64,000 bases of DNA from Dyadobacter linearis (GCF_907165045.1 NZ_CAJRAU010000001.1:1178001-1242000), one strand, 5' to 3'. Counted from the first letter of the stretch, positions 28,754-38,101 are shown. Numbers and translations: made by a program. The notes: a model not told the origin generated them from the sequence alone.

Positions 28754-30358
28754 ATGAAGCGCAGAACATTTGTCCATCTTACATCCATAGCCGGACTTTC
28801 CGGAATATCTTTGTCCTTCGCGCACTGCACTTCACGGGAACAGCAGGCGGGCGAGGATAATACGAGATCAAATCTGGAAGAAATGACGGTGCCCGAGATG
28901 CAACGATTGATGGGTCAGGGAAAACTCACTTCGCGAAAGCTCACTCAATTCTACCTGGACCAGATCAGGACGATTGATGAAAACGGCCCCGCCTTGAAAT
29001 CGGTGATCGAACTCAATCCCGACGCGCTGGCAATTGCCGACGCGATGGACCGTGACCGCAAGAATGGCAAAGTCCGGGGAAATATGCACGGTATTCCGGT
29101 GCTGATAAAAGACAATATCAATACAGCCGACAAAATGCAGACTACCGCCGGGTCACTTGCATTGGAAGGAAATATTGCGGCTTCGGACGCATTCATTGTG
29201 AAACGGCTACGTGACGCCGGCGCGGTGATTTTGGGCAAAACCAATTTGAGCGAGTGGGCCAACTTTCGCTCGTCACGCTCGTCGAGCGGATGGAGCAGCC
29301 GCGGCGGACAAACCAAAAATCCTTACGTGATCGATCGCTCCCCGTGCGGATCAAGCTCTGGCTCGGGTGTAGCAGTATCTGCAAATCTTTGCGCAGTGGC
29401 GGTAGGCACTGAAACAAACGGATCAATTGCGTGTCCTTCTTCGATGAATGGCGTTGTGGGTATCAAGCCGACGGTCGGACTTGTGAGCCGGTCTGGTATT
29501 ATCCCAATTTCGAAGACCCAGGATACCGCCGGCCCGATCGGCAGGACAGTTAGCGACGCAGCTGCATTGCTTGGCGCGCTGGCGGGCGTTGACCCAAATG
29601 ACCCGGGCAGGTATACCAGCGAAAATGCATTCCCGGCCGACTATACCAAATTCCTGAGCACCGATGGCCTGAAAGGAAAACGGATTGGAGTTGAGAAAAC
29701 TTTTCTGGATAAACATGAAGGTGTAGATAATCTGATCAGCAAAGCGCTGGCGCATTTGCGAAGCCAGGGCGCTGTAATCGTTGAAGTTAATTTTATGGAA
29801 ACCCAGGACGTCGATGGAGCGGAATCGGCTTTACTTCAGTTTGAGTTTAAAGACGGGATCAATAAGTATTTAGCAGGTTCCAATGCAAAAGTCAAGTCAC
29901 TGGAAGCACTGATTGCATTTAATAAGACGAACGAGGCTGAGGTAATGCCGTTTTTTAAGCAGGAGCTTTTTGAAAGTTCGCAGGCAAAAGGAGATTTGAA
30001 TAGTAAGGAATATAAGGGTGCATTGGAGAAAATCAACAAAGTAGCCGGTTTACTGGAAAAGGAATTTGATAAAAATAACCTCGACGCGCTCTGCGGACCG
30101 GCTACCGGCGCTGCGTGGTGCATTGATCCTGTAAATGGTGATTTCTGGACGGGTTATGGTTCTTATGGGCCGGCTGCAATTTCGGGATTTCCTTCTGTTA
30201 CTGTCCCAATGGGCAATTTGAATGATCTTCCGGTAGGTTTATCGTTTCTAGGAAAACCATTCAGCGAGCCGGAACTGATCGGTATTGCTTATGCGTATGA
30301 ACAGGTTTCGAAACACCGGGTAGCACCTAAATTTCTTCCCACAATCGGCAAAAATTGA
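28754..30358 (+). CDS. Tat-exported amidase (amidase-signature family)
   Basis: The 534-residue protein opens with a twin-arginine-like signal ('MKRRTFVHLTSIAGLSG'). A cysteine follows ('SFAHC'), but it lacks a small residue at -1, so lipidation is uncertain. The amidase-signature core has K119 in 'IPVLIKDNI', the cis-serine in 'PCGSSSGSGVAVS' and the nucleophilic serine in 'GTETNGSIACPSSMNG'. These would hydrolyse an amide or a peptide-like bond in the periplasm. The substrate is unknown. Lack of GatB/C context excludes a tRNA amidotransferase role. The gene after it is also Tat-type and 71 bases away. Confidence 0.88.
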   Translation: MKRRTFVHLTSIAGLSGISLSFAHCTSREQQAGEDNTRSNLEEMTVPEMQRLMGQGKLTSRKLTQFYLDQIRTIDENGPALKSVIELNPDALAIADAMDRDRKNGKVRGNMHGIPVLIKDNINTADKMQTTAGSLALEGNIAASDAFIVKRLRDAGAVILGKTNLSEWANFRSSRSSSGWSSRGGQTKNPYVIDRSPCGSSSGSGVAVSANLCAVAVGTETNGSIACPSSMNGVVGIKPTVGLVSRSGIIPISKTQDTAGPIGRTVSDAAALLGALAGVDPNDPGRYTSENAFPADYTKFLSTDGLKGKRIGVEKTFLDKHEGVDNLISKALAHLRSQGAVIVEVNFMETQDVDGAESALLQFEFKDGINKYLAGSNAKVKSLEALIAFNKTNEAEVMPFFKQELFESSQAKGDLNSKEYKGALEKINKVAGLLEKEFDKNNLDALCGPATGAAWCIDPVNGDFWTGYGSYGPAAISGFPSVTVPMGNLNDLPVGLSFLGKPFSEPELIGIAYAYEQVSKHRVAPKFLPTIGKN

Positions 30359-30429
30359 CTTTTGTATATAATAAATAGTAGCAGGCGCGCCGCAAGTCCT
30401 TTTTATCCTGAATAGAATTAATCAATTTC

Positions 30430-32139
30430 ATGGATAGAAGAGAGTTTGTCAAAAATAGTGCGCTTGCTATTTGTTCGATGCCGGTAGTCGCCCCGGCTTT
30501 TATTTCAACAAAAAATACCGCAGACAAAATGCCGCCCTGGCTGGCTGCAATGGCTAGCCGAACCGATAAAAGCATCGAGTCGCTGCTGACCTTTCAGGTT
30601 AAGGACAAGAATAGCGAAGATCTGGGCGGGCTCAGGGATGGATTTGACCTATTGAACCCGCACAGTACCTCTGCACTGATCCAATACGGAGCTTCCGGCC
30701 TTTTTTCTCCTACTTCCAAATACTACCTATCGACCGAGCTGGTCGAAAGTATGAATCTGGCGGCTCTATACCTGATCAAAACGCAGCACGAAGACGGCAC
30801 AATCGACTTGCTTTCCACTAATTTCCACTCTACACCGGACACCGGTTTTTTGGTCAAAAGGCTGACAATGTCTTATGCATCGATCAAAAACTCGGGCACT
30901 CCGGGTGTCGAGAAATTACTTGAAAATCTGAAAACCTTCCTGATCCGGGGCGGTAATGCATTGAGTGTGGGCGGAATACATACCCCCAATCACCGCTGGG
31001 TGGTTTGCGCCGCACTGACCAAGCTCAACGAACTTTGGCCAAACCCAAAATATGTGGCGCGCATTGAGCAGTGGCTCGGCGAACATATTGATATTGACGC
31101 GGACGGACAGTACAATGAAAAAAGTACATTCATTTATTCTTCACTTTCAGACAGGATCCTGATCACCGTGGCGAAGGGAATGAACAAACCGGAGCTGCTG
31201 GATAATGTGCGCAAGAACCTGAATATGACGATGTATTATGTGCACCCGAACGGAGAAGTGGTCACCGACGCTTCCGGGCGCCAGGATAAGGCGGTAATAG
31301 GAACAATGGAAAACTATTATTATCCCTACCGCTATCTCGCTATTAAGGACAAAAACCCGCAATACGCTGCGATGTGCAGGATGATAGAGAAAACAGCCGG
31401 AGATAAAACGGGCTCATTCATCGACTATTTCCTGAATGATCCTTCACTTTGGGCAGAGTTGCCGGCAGAAAAGCCCTTTCCGGTAAGTTATGTCAAAACG
31501 TTCCCGAATTCGGGTCTGGTGCGGATCAGGCGAAACAATCGTGATAGCACGTTGATCGCCAATAATCCGGTGTTTTTCACTTTTATGAAAGGCAATGCAG
31601 TTTTGCAGGGAGTGCGATTTGCCTCTTCATTTTTTGGAAAAGGTCAGTTTCAATCTGAGAAAGTAAATGAAAAAGGAAATACCTGGGAATTGATCCAGAA
31701 ACTCGATGGCCCCTATTACCAGCCTTATCCCAAAGAATCAATCGCCCCTGATGGTGATTGGGAAAAAATGCCGAAAACCTACCGCCCGCAAAGTGAGATC
31801 CAGCTTTTGGAAACTAAGGTGACCATTTTGGAAACTGAAGACGGAATGGCGATTGAAATCACGACCAATGGAACAGAGCGCGTACCTGCTGCGCTTGAAC
31901 TGATATTCCGACCCGGCGGCGAGTTGCAGGGAGTAACAAAGATCGAAAACACGAAAGATGCGTGGCTTCTTAAAGAAGGTACCGGGACTTATCGTTTCAA
32001 CGATGATGTGATATCGTTCGGGCCGGGGCTGGCTTTGCATAAAAATATAGCATTAAGGGGCGCACTGCCGATTATGGAAGCTCCGACGGTTTTTATCACA
32101 GGCTTTACCCCTTTCAAACATGTGATTCGTTTCCGATAA
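30430..32139 (+). CDS. Tat-exported protein of heparinase/alginate-lyase-like build, function unknown
   Basis: The 569-residue protein has a twin-arginine signal ('MDRREFVKNSALAI'). Residues 80-330 are helical and look like an alpha/alpha toroid, with 'GIHTPNHRWVVCAAL' (about 180-194) and 'GTMENYYYPYRYLAI' as conserved-looking patches. The C-terminal 200 residues appear to be beta-sandwich. That build and the NHRW/Tyr pair are reminiscent of heparinase II/III and other toroid polysaccharide lyases, but I cannot assign a family. The 71-base spacing suggests co-transcription with the amidase gene. Confidence 0.6.
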   Translation: MDRREFVKNSALAICSMPVVAPAFISTKNTADKMPPWLAAMASRTDKSIESLLTFQVKDKNSEDLGGLRDGFDLLNPHSTSALIQYGASGLFSPTSKYYLSTELVESMNLAALYLIKTQHEDGTIDLLSTNFHSTPDTGFLVKRLTMSYASIKNSGTPGVEKLLENLKTFLIRGGNALSVGGIHTPNHRWVVCAALTKLNELWPNPKYVARIEQWLGEHIDIDADGQYNEKSTFIYSSLSDRILITVAKGMNKPELLDNVRKNLNMTMYYVHPNGEVVTDASGRQDKAVIGTMENYYYPYRYLAIKDKNPQYAAMCRMIEKTAGDKTGSFIDYFLNDPSLWAELPAEKPFPVSYVKTFPNSGLVRIRRNNRDSTLIANNPVFFTFMKGNAVLQGVRFASSFFGKGQFQSEKVNEKGNTWELIQKLDGPYYQPYPKESIAPDGDWEKMPKTYRPQSEIQLLETKVTILETEDGMAIEITTNGTERVPAALELIFRPGGELQGVTKIENTKDAWLLKEGTGTYRFNDDVISFGPGLALHKNIALRGALPIMEAPTVFITGFTPFKHVIRFR

Positions 32140-32202
32140 ATATCACTTCAACTCATCTATTAAAAACCTGAAAAACAGCTACTTTATGTGATCGATATTC
32201 AT

Positions 32203-32210
32203 TAAATTTG
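32203..32210 (+). promoter_or_regulatory. Putative -7 box (TAAATTTG)
   Basis: The octamer matches TAnnTTTG and lies 53 bases before the ATG of the exported amidotransferase-fold gene. No -33 TTTG is found at the expected distance. Confidence 0.4.
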
Positions 32211-32262
32211 ATTACGCGCCTCTCCCCTTTCCATACAGTTCCGGATTTTAAATTCTCTTGCT

Positions 32263-33516
32263 ATGTTGAAAAGGACTTCTATATTCCTTCTGGTGCTTTT
32301 TTCACAGATCTGTCTGGCTAATCACCTGCTTATTCCGATGGATAAGTCACAAACCAATCACCTGAAAGCGTACGGACTTGCGTATATTTTGCTGAAAGGG
32401 GATATCGACGTAGAGTGGCTGCTGAATTATCGCGGAGGCAGTTTCAAAGTCCAGTACAGCAAGTCGATTGAAAACGAATGCAAGCTGCGGGCGATATCTT
32501 ATGAGATCATTTCGGAAGCCGCAAGTGCGCAGTTGATCAACGAGATCAGCAATCCGAATATCAATATGGATGTGGTCAAACTGCATAAAGCGGCCAAAAT
32601 TGCAGTATACTCTCCTATTAAGATCAGCCCCGCCGAGTTTGAAAATACCGACGCAGTTTTGCTGGTTTTGAAATATGCTGAGATTCCGTTTGATGTAATT
32701 TACGACGAAGAAATACTGAAAGGTGAGTTGCCGAAATACGACTGGTTGCATTTGCACCACGAGGATTTTACGGGGCAGTTTGGCAAGAACCTCCGGCGGA
32801 CTTCACAGGAGGATATCAAAGCGCAGGAAGCGATCGCCAACCGGTTTGGCTTTACAAAAGTACCGCAGATGAAACTGGCGGTTGCCAAAGCGATCAAGGA
32901 GTTTTGTGCGGGTGGCGGTTTTCTATTCGCAATGTGCTCCGGCGCGGAAACTTTTGATATTGCCCTGGCGGCGGAGGGTATTGATATTGTAGATAACCTT
33001 GATGGCGACGGCGTTGATCCGAATGCACAGTCGAAGCTGGATTTCGAAAAAACCTTTGCATTCCATAATTTCAAATTGCAGCTGGACGAATATGAGGGAA
33101 TGAATTTTTCCGATATTAATTCCTCGGCAGGCAGGTACCGCGGCTGGGGCGAGAGCGACGTGTACTTTTCACTTTTTGATTTTTCTGCTAAATGGGATGT
33201 GATCCCGGCAATGCTGGTGCAGAACCACGAAAATCTGATCCGGGAGTTCTTTGGACAGACTACCGCATTTTCCAAGAATACTGTCAAGCCCAGCTCGCTG
33301 ATCATGGGAACCAGCAGCTCCTCAGACCGTTATATATATGGAGAACTTGGCCGGGGACAATGGACGTTTTACGGCGGCCACGACCCGGAAGGCCGCGGAG
33401 GCGGAGGCCGCAGAATGCCTACCGACTTAAATTTATACCCGAATTCGCCGGGTTATCGGTTGATATTGAACAATATACTGTTTCCTTCGGCGAGGAAGAA
33501 GAAACGTAAGACTTGA
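32263..33516 (+). CDS. Exported protein with class I amidotransferase-like (GATase1/DJ-1) fold
   Basis: The 417-residue protein has a signal peptide ('FLLVLFSQICLANH'). The core carries a nucleophile elbow with C225 in 'GFLFAMCSGAETFDIAL' and a late histidine in 'TFYGGHDPEGRGGGG'. This Cys-His layout recalls GATase1, ThuA and DJ-1 proteins. Homologues in Bacteroidota genomes are, as I remember, often labelled 'asparagine synthetase B'. I see none of the AsnB features (N-terminal Cys, PP-loop), so that name is probably wrong. The function is unknown; a periplasmic hydrolase or binding protein fits best. Confidence 0.65.
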   Translation: MLKRTSIFLLVLFSQICLANHLLIPMDKSQTNHLKAYGLAYILLKGDIDVEWLLNYRGGSFKVQYSKSIENECKLRAISYEIISEAASAQLINEISNPNINMDVVKLHKAAKIAVYSPIKISPAEFENTDAVLLVLKYAEIPFDVIYDEEILKGELPKYDWLHLHHEDFTGQFGKNLRRTSQEDIKAQEAIANRFGFTKVPQMKLAVAKAIKEFCAGGGFLFAMCSGAETFDIALAAEGIDIVDNLDGDGVDPNAQSKLDFEKTFAFHNFKLQLDEYEGMNFSDINSSAGRYRGWGESDVYFSLFDFSAKWDVIPAMLVQNHENLIREFFGQTTAFSKNTVKPSSLIMGTSSSSDRYIYGELGRGQWTFYGGHDPEGRGGGGRRMPTDLNLYPNSPGYRLILNNILFPSARKKKRKT

Positions 33517-33526
33517 AAAGTGGAAG

Positions 33527-33556
33527 GTTGGCTTTTCCTCGATTTTAATAGCTTTG
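33527..33556 (+). promoter_or_regulatory. Promoter of the Uma2 gene
   Basis: GTTG, 18 bases, then TAGCTTTG matches the Bacteroidota sigma-ABfr pattern closely. It places the start site about ten bases before the ATG at 33573. Confidence 0.55.
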
Positions 33557-33572
33557 TCAAAAACAACATACT

Positions 33573-34166
33573 ATGCAAACGGTAATTAAAGACATTAACC
33601 AACTAGATCTAAACGGTACCTACACATATGCAGATTACCTGCTATGGCAGTTTGAAGAACGTTTAGAGCTTATCAAAGGCAAGATATTCAAGATGTCGCC
33701 CGCACCCTCCCGGACGCATCAGACGATTTCAGCAAAATTTCATCTCGCAATCGGAGGCTTTTTCAAGGCCCATTATTGCCAGGTATTTTATGCTCCCTTT
33801 GACGTTCGCTTACCTAGTAAAAATCAGGATGTTTCGAACGGGAAAATTTACACTGTTGTACAGCCTGACCTTTGTGTTATTTGCGATGAAGCTAAATTAG
33901 ACGAGAGAGGCTGTCTGGGCGCGCCGGATCTGATTATAGAGATATTGTCGCCAGGCAACTCTCGCAAGGAAATGGATAACAAATTTTCTCTTTATGAAGA
34001 ATGTGGTGTCCGTGAGTACTGGCTGGTTGAGCCTGCTGAAAATGCGGTTTTTGTATATATTTTAAATGAGGAAGGTAAATATATCGGTCTTCAACCCGCC
34101 ATATCACAGCTAACCTCCACCATCTTTCCAGACCTCAAAATCGACCTGGAAGAGGTTTTCAGATAA
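33573..34166 (+). CDS. Uma2-family (DUF820) PD-(D/E)XK nuclease-fold protein
   Basis: The 197-residue protein has the typical Uma2 start 'YTYADYLLWQFEERLELIKGKIFKMSPAPSRTH' (read across about 15-47). The core metal-binding string is 'VVQPDLCVICDEAKLD' with 'APDLIIEILSPGNSRKEMDNK', where D-x(n)-E-x-L holds the PD-ExK-like residues. The family is fused or linked to mobile elements in cyanobacteria and other phyla, and no biochemical target is settled. Here it is a single gene with its own promoter, ending next to the convergent TlpA gene. Confidence 0.85.
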   Translation: MQTVIKDINQLDLNGTYTYADYLLWQFEERLELIKGKIFKMSPAPSRTHQTISAKFHLAIGGFFKAHYCQVFYAPFDVRLPSKNQDVSNGKIYTVVQPDLCVICDEAKLDERGCLGAPDLIIEILSPGNSRKEMDNKFSLYEECGVREYWLVEPAENAVFVYILNEEGKYIGLQPAISQLTSTIFPDLKIDLEEVFR

Positions 34167-35309
34167 TCATAACCTGGCTAGCCGTGCAACTACTTTGCGG
34201 TCAATGCTGTTCTTGCCGGTATCATAACCTACCTGCCGGTCAACAAGCTTGCCTTCCGAATCGAGCAGAATCCACACTGGGATTGATTGGAGATTATACT
34301 TTTTATCCAGCTTGATCCGCGAAGAATCGGCAAGTGCCAAAAATTGCGACCAGGGCATATTTTCCTTTTCCAATGCTTTCTGCCAGGCGTTTTCGTCGTC
34401 GTCGATGGAGATACTGACGATATTCAGCTTGTCTTTGTATTTGCTTTCCAGCGTTTTTATCTGCGGGATCTCTTGTCTGCACGGGCCGCACCAGCTAGCC
34501 CAGAAAACTACCAGCTTATGTTTTTTGTCAGAATTTAAAACGCTGGAAGTAAGACTATTGTCCGGCTTTTTCAAAACAATATTTGAGGGAAAAGCCGGAC
34601 TTGTGGTAGCGAATTTTAAATAGGAAACCAGACTTGAATGCGCATGTGATGTTTTCAGATCCTCGTCAAATAGTGCGAGCAACGTTGCTAATTCTGATTC
34701 TGCCAGCGCAGATTTGCTCCGATTGAGCAGAGCCAGCAATTCGATGGAATTTGAATATTTTTTAACAAGATCCCTATTATAGGTCCTGTTTTTCTCCGTC
34801 TGTTCAGGAGTTGCCTTGAATGCGAGGTGCTTAAAGGCAACCTCGGTTTCTAAATTCGGCTTTTCAATCAATAGTCTGACTTTCTCGTTTTTACTGGCTA
34901 CAAAATCCGGGGCGGCTTTGAATTTCATTTCTCCCCGCATCATGTAGAAAATGCTTTCGACAGTCTTGTCGAAATACGGATTTTTGATCCCGATTAAGCG
35001 ATAGGGTTCTTTGGCATTGCCTGTTGCATAAACTATACTCGATGGAAATGCACGGAATTCCTTCACCGCACTCTTAGAAAAAGCGAATTTCCCATTTTTC
35101 ACAACCGCAGAGTCCATGAACTGGCGGGTATGTACATTACCGAGATAGAGTTTTTTTCCTTCTAAAAATGAGTCGGAGGTAGCGAGGTCGCCTGTGATTG
35201 TGACTTTGTCGTCAGTAGATTTGGCGCAGCCTCCGAGGATGACGAGTGCAAGCAATAAAGCGAGTGACCACGATTTTGCGCGAGCGGGATTAGTTGCTGA
35301 TGTTTCCAT
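34167..35309 (-). CDS. TlpA-type thioredoxin lipoprotein with DUF4369-like N-terminus
   Basis: The 380-residue protein has a lipoprotein signal ending 'LVILGGC' (C29). A beta-rich DUF4369-like domain (about 35-150) and a helical linker follow. The C-terminal TlpA/AhpC thioredoxin domain has the redox motif WCGPC in 'FWASWCGPCRQEIPQI' and a cis-proline in 'LQSIPVWILLD'. It should reduce disulfides in the periplasm or on the outer-membrane inner leaflet, which is a common role for this group in Bacteroidota. It converges on the Uma2 gene with no gap. Confidence 0.9.
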   Translation of the reverse strand: METSATNPARAKSWSLALLLALVILGGCAKSTDDKVTITGDLATSDSFLEGKKLYLGNVHTRQFMDSAVVKNGKFAFSKSAVKEFRAFPSSIVYATGNAKEPYRLIGIKNPYFDKTVESIFYMMRGEMKFKAAPDFVASKNEKVRLLIEKPNLETEVAFKHLAFKATPEQTEKNRTYNRDLVKKYSNSIELLALLNRSKSALAESELATLLALFDEDLKTSHAHSSLVSYLKFATTSPAFPSNIVLKKPDNSLTSSVLNSDKKHKLVVFWASWCGPCRQEIPQIKTLESKYKDKLNIVSISIDDDENAWQKALEKENMPWSQFLALADSSRIKLDKKYNLQSIPVWILLDSEGKLVDRQVGYDTGKNSIDRKVVARLARL

Positions 35310-35351
35310 ATGAGAAGTAGATTAAGGTGAATCAATCCATGCAATACCCCT

Positions 35352-35380
35352 CAAATATAACAAAAGTTACAAAAAACAAA
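35352..35380 (-). promoter_or_regulatory. Promoter of the TlpA-type gene
   Basis: On the minus strand TTTG, 17 bases, then TATATTTG lies about 45 bases upstream of the start codon. The spacer is slightly short of the preferred 19. Confidence 0.5.
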
Positions 35381-35402
35381 CTTAATTTTATATAAAATAA
35401 AA

Positions 35403-36509
35403 TTATATATACTCAACAATCAGCTTGCCTGCATATTCAGAGGCGCCTGGGCCTCCTACTAAGTCTTTCAATTTCAAATAATCCTGAACCTGTGTGTCAT
35501 GTTTTGCTCCACCGGGCAATATCGCCCGCAGCTCTTCTACGAGCAGTTTTTCATTCAGATCTGACTGGATTAATTCCCGTACGACTTCTTTTTCCATGAT
35601 CAGGTTAACTAATGAAATGAAGGGAACCCTGATCAGTCTTTTGGCTATTGCGTAGGAAAAACCGCTTGTCTTGTAGCAAACCACCTCAGGCACCTGAAAA
35701 AGTGCCGTTTCCAATGTGGCAGTGCCCGAAGTTACCAATGCAGCCGCAGCGACGTGAAGCAGATCGTAAGTACTTTCATACACAACTATCGATTTACCCG
35801 AAACATCCACATTTGCGTATAGCGATTCGGGCAAATTTTTTACACCAGCTATCACAAACTGATATTCAGGGAAATGCGGCTGAGCTTTCAGCATAATATC
35901 CAGCATACTCACAATTTCCTGATGCCGGCTACCGGGCAGTAATGCGATAACAGGCCGGCCTTCTTCCAGATTATTCTTTTTTCTAAAATCAGGATCCGGA
36001 GTAAAGCTGGTAATTGCGTCCATTAACGGATTACCTACGTAATCGACCTTGTAATCGAATTTTTTGTAAAAATCGATCTCGAATGGAAAGATCACGAACA
36101 TGTGATCTACATTCTGTTTGATCTTCCAGGCGCGTTTCTGGTTCCAGGCCCACACTTTTGGGGAGATATAATAGAAGACTTTGATCCCTTTTTGTTTGGC
36201 GAAGGCAGCGATACGCAGGTTGAAGCCGGGGTAGTCGATCAGGACCAATGCGTCCGGTTGATATTGGAGAATATCCGCCTTGCATTTTTTCAAAAACCCG
36301 GAGATCTTGTGGAGGTTCATCGCTACTTCCAGGAACCCCATGAAAGCAGTGTCTTTATAGTGGGTAACGAGGTCTAATCCTTCGGCCTGCATTAAATCTC
36401 CACCCCAACCCCGAAAAACAGCGTCTTTATCGTTTGCCCTAATCCCTTTGATAAGATTGGAGCCGTGTAAGTCGCCCGAACGCTCTCCGGCAATTATGTA
36501 GTATTTCAA
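35403..36509 (-). CDS. lpxB: Lipid-A-disaccharide synthase
   Basis: The 368-residue protein matches LpxB (GT19) throughout. It begins 'YYIIAGERSGDLHGSNLI' and has 'VLIDYPGFNLRIAAFAKQKG' (about 90-109), 'YYISPKVWAWNQKR' (about 117-130) and 'ALLPGSRHQEI' (about 190-200). It joins UDP-2,3-diacylglucosamine and lipid X to tetraacyl disaccharide 1-phosphate at the inner membrane, so the organism makes lipid A. Within this window it is a single lpx gene. An 86-base low-complexity spacer separates it from queD upstream. Confidence 0.95.
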   Translation of the reverse strand: MKYYIIAGERSGDLHGSNLIKGIRANDKDAVFRGWGGDLMQAEGLDLVTHYKDTAFMGFLEVAMNLHKISGFLKKCKADILQYQPDALVLIDYPGFNLRIAAFAKQKGIKVFYYISPKVWAWNQKRAWKIKQNVDHMFVIFPFEIDFYKKFDYKVDYVGNPLMDAITSFTPDPDFRKKNNLEEGRPVIALLPGSRHQEIVSMLDIMLKAQPHFPEYQFVIAGVKNLPESLYANVDVSGKSIVVYESTYDLLHVAAAALVTSGTATLETALFQVPEVVCYKTSGFSYAIAKRLIRVPFISLVNLIMEKEVVRELIQSDLNEKLLVEELRAILPGGAKHDTQVQDYLKLKDLVGGPGASEYAGKLIVEYI

Positions 36510-36595
36510 TGATTGAGTTATTGAATGACCGAATGAATGAATTAGTGAATGAGTGAATCCTCCCTTTCCTCCTTTCTCCCTTTCCTCCCTAACTC
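36510..36595. repeat. Low-complexity intergenic repeat
   Basis: The spacer between lpxB and queD consists of imperfect GAAT/GAGT tetramers (36515-36558) followed by a pure pyrimidine tract of TCCC and TTTCC units (36559-36595). It resembles simple-sequence slippage DNA. No function is evident. Confidence 0.6.
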
Positions 36596-37015
36596 CTACT
36601 CCCCGTAGTACTCGACAAAGTTCTTGGGGGTCTCAATCAATTTAATATAATGCAGCCGGGAGTTTGGTGCTACATTCTCGATAGCAGGGGCAAGTATTTT
36701 CCAGATTTCAGTCACAAAAATTTCGCAGGAAGCCATTTTACCTGCCATGAAATCTACGTCCAGGTTCAGGTTCTTGTGATCTACTTTATCTACAATCTTT
36801 TCCTTCACAATATCGCCTAGCACTTTGAGGTCGATCACGAACCCGGTGTCGGGATCGGGCTTGCCTTTTACAGTCACAATCAGCTCAAAATTGTGCCCGT
36901 GCCAATTATTATTTGCACAAGGGCCAAACACTTCCTGGTTCTTCTCTTCTGACCATGCCGGATTAAAAAGCCGGTGAGCTGCGTTGAAATGCTCTTTTCT
37001 GGTTACGTAAATCAT
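36596..37015 (-). CDS. queD: 6-carboxytetrahydropterin synthase / PTPS family
   Basis: I start at the ATG at 37015 ('MIYVTRKEHFNAAHRL', 139 residues). An upstream ATG at 37048 adds eleven residues not typical of the family. Zinc ligands are the histidine in 'FNAAHRL' and the HxH in 'NNWHGHNFEL', and the catalytic cysteine is in 'FGPCANNNWHG'. The enzyme turns 7,8-dihydroneopterin triphosphate into 6-carboxytetrahydropterin for queuosine synthesis. No other que gene is in the window. It is divergent from hldD. Confidence 0.9.
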   Translation of the reverse strand: MIYVTRKEHFNAAHRLFNPAWSEEKNQEVFGPCANNNWHGHNFELIVTVKGKPDPDTGFVIDLKVLGDIVKEKIVDKVDHKNLNLDVDFMAGKMASCEIFVTEIWKILAPAIENVAPNSRLHYIKLIETPKNFVEYYGE

Positions 37016-37045
37016 AAAACTTCTTTGCACTTGGGGAATCGGATG

Positions 37046-37074
37046 CAAAATTACATTTTGTATCCGTAGTTTTG
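37046..37074. promoter_or_regulatory. Back-to-back -7 boxes between queD and hldD
   Basis: TAATTTTG on the minus strand (37046-37053) and TAGTTTTG on the plus strand (37067-37074) both match TAnnTTTG and point at the two divergent genes. The -33 elements are not clear. Confidence 0.4.
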
Positions 37075-37126
37075 CAGTTCAACAAGCGTATCAGTAAAAA
37101 GAATCCTTTTAACATACATTCTTCCC

Positions 37127-38092
37127 ATGATTATCGTAACAGGTGCAGCCGGATTTATCGGTAGCGGATTGATTAGCCGCCTCAATCAGGACGGCTTTCA
37201 GAGCATTATCGCAGTGGATGATTTTTCGAAAATTGAAAAAGCAGAAAACCTGGAAGGTAAGACTATCAAGGAAAAAGTGGAGAGGATTTCGCTGTTTGAA
37301 TGGATCGACGCCAACAGCCGTGATATTGAGTTTATATTCCACATTGGTGCCCGTACTGATACGACGGAATTTGACAAAGAAATTTTCGATGAACTGAATG
37401 TCAACTATTCCAAGTCGATTTGGGAGAAGTGTGTAGCCTATCAGATTCCGTTGGTATATGCTTCGTCAGCAGCCACTTATGGATTGGGTGAGAATGGATA
37501 CGATGACGATGAATCAACATTAGATCAACTGAAACCGCTGAATCCGTACGGAGATTCTAAAAATGAATTTGATATCTGGGCATTAAAGCAGGAAAAGAAG
37601 CCTTTTTTCTGGGCTGGACTTAAATTTTTCAACGTATACGGTCCAAATGAATACCATAAAGGCAGAATGGCCTCGGTTATCATGCATGCATTTAATCAGA
37701 TTAAGGCTACGGAGAAAATGAAACTTTTCCGGTCCCATAACCCCGAATTTAAGGATGGAGAGCAAATGCGCGATTTCATATACGTAAAAGACCTGATCGA
37801 CGTCTGTATTTTCTTCATGCACCACCGCAAAAATTCAGGTATCTACAACCTGGGAAGCGGACAGGCGCGTACTTTTAAAGATCTGGTGACCAACACGTTT
37901 GTTGCGATGGACAAAACACCGGACATTTCGTATATCGATACGCCGGAAGATATCCGCGACAAGTACCAGTATTTCACCGAAGCAAATATGAGCAAACTAC
38001 GCGCGATCGGCTACGATCGTCCATTCAGTACGCTGGAAGAAGGTGTTTCTGATTACGTGAAGAACTATCTGGCATCCGGGAGTTATTTGTAA
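37127..38092 (+). CDS. hldD: ADP-L-glycero-D-manno-heptose 6-epimerase
   Basis: The 321-residue extended SDR has 'MIIVTGAAGFIGSGLISRLN' at the N-terminus and the catalytic Y and K in 'NPYGDSKNEFD'. The HldD-typical stretches 'FHIGARTDTTE', 'FFNVYGPNEYHKGRMASV' and 'MRDFIYVKDLIDVCIFF' are also present. It epimerises the ADP-heptose used in LPS inner core, in line with lpxB nearby. It is transcribed alone and followed by a long palindromic repeat. Confidence 0.92.
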   Translation: MIIVTGAAGFIGSGLISRLNQDGFQSIIAVDDFSKIEKAENLEGKTIKEKVERISLFEWIDANSRDIEFIFHIGARTDTTEFDKEIFDELNVNYSKSIWEKCVAYQIPLVYASSAATYGLGENGYDDDESTLDQLKPLNPYGDSKNEFDIWALKQEKKPFFWAGLKFFNVYGPNEYHKGRMASVIMHAFNQIKATEKMKLFRSHNPEFKDGEQMRDFIYVKDLIDVCIFFMHHRKNSGIYNLGSGQARTFKDLVTNTFVAMDKTPDISYIDTPEDIRDKYQYFTEANMSKLRAIGYDRPFSTLEEGVSDYVKNYLASGSYL

Positions 38093-38101
38093 GTTGTTTT
38101 A

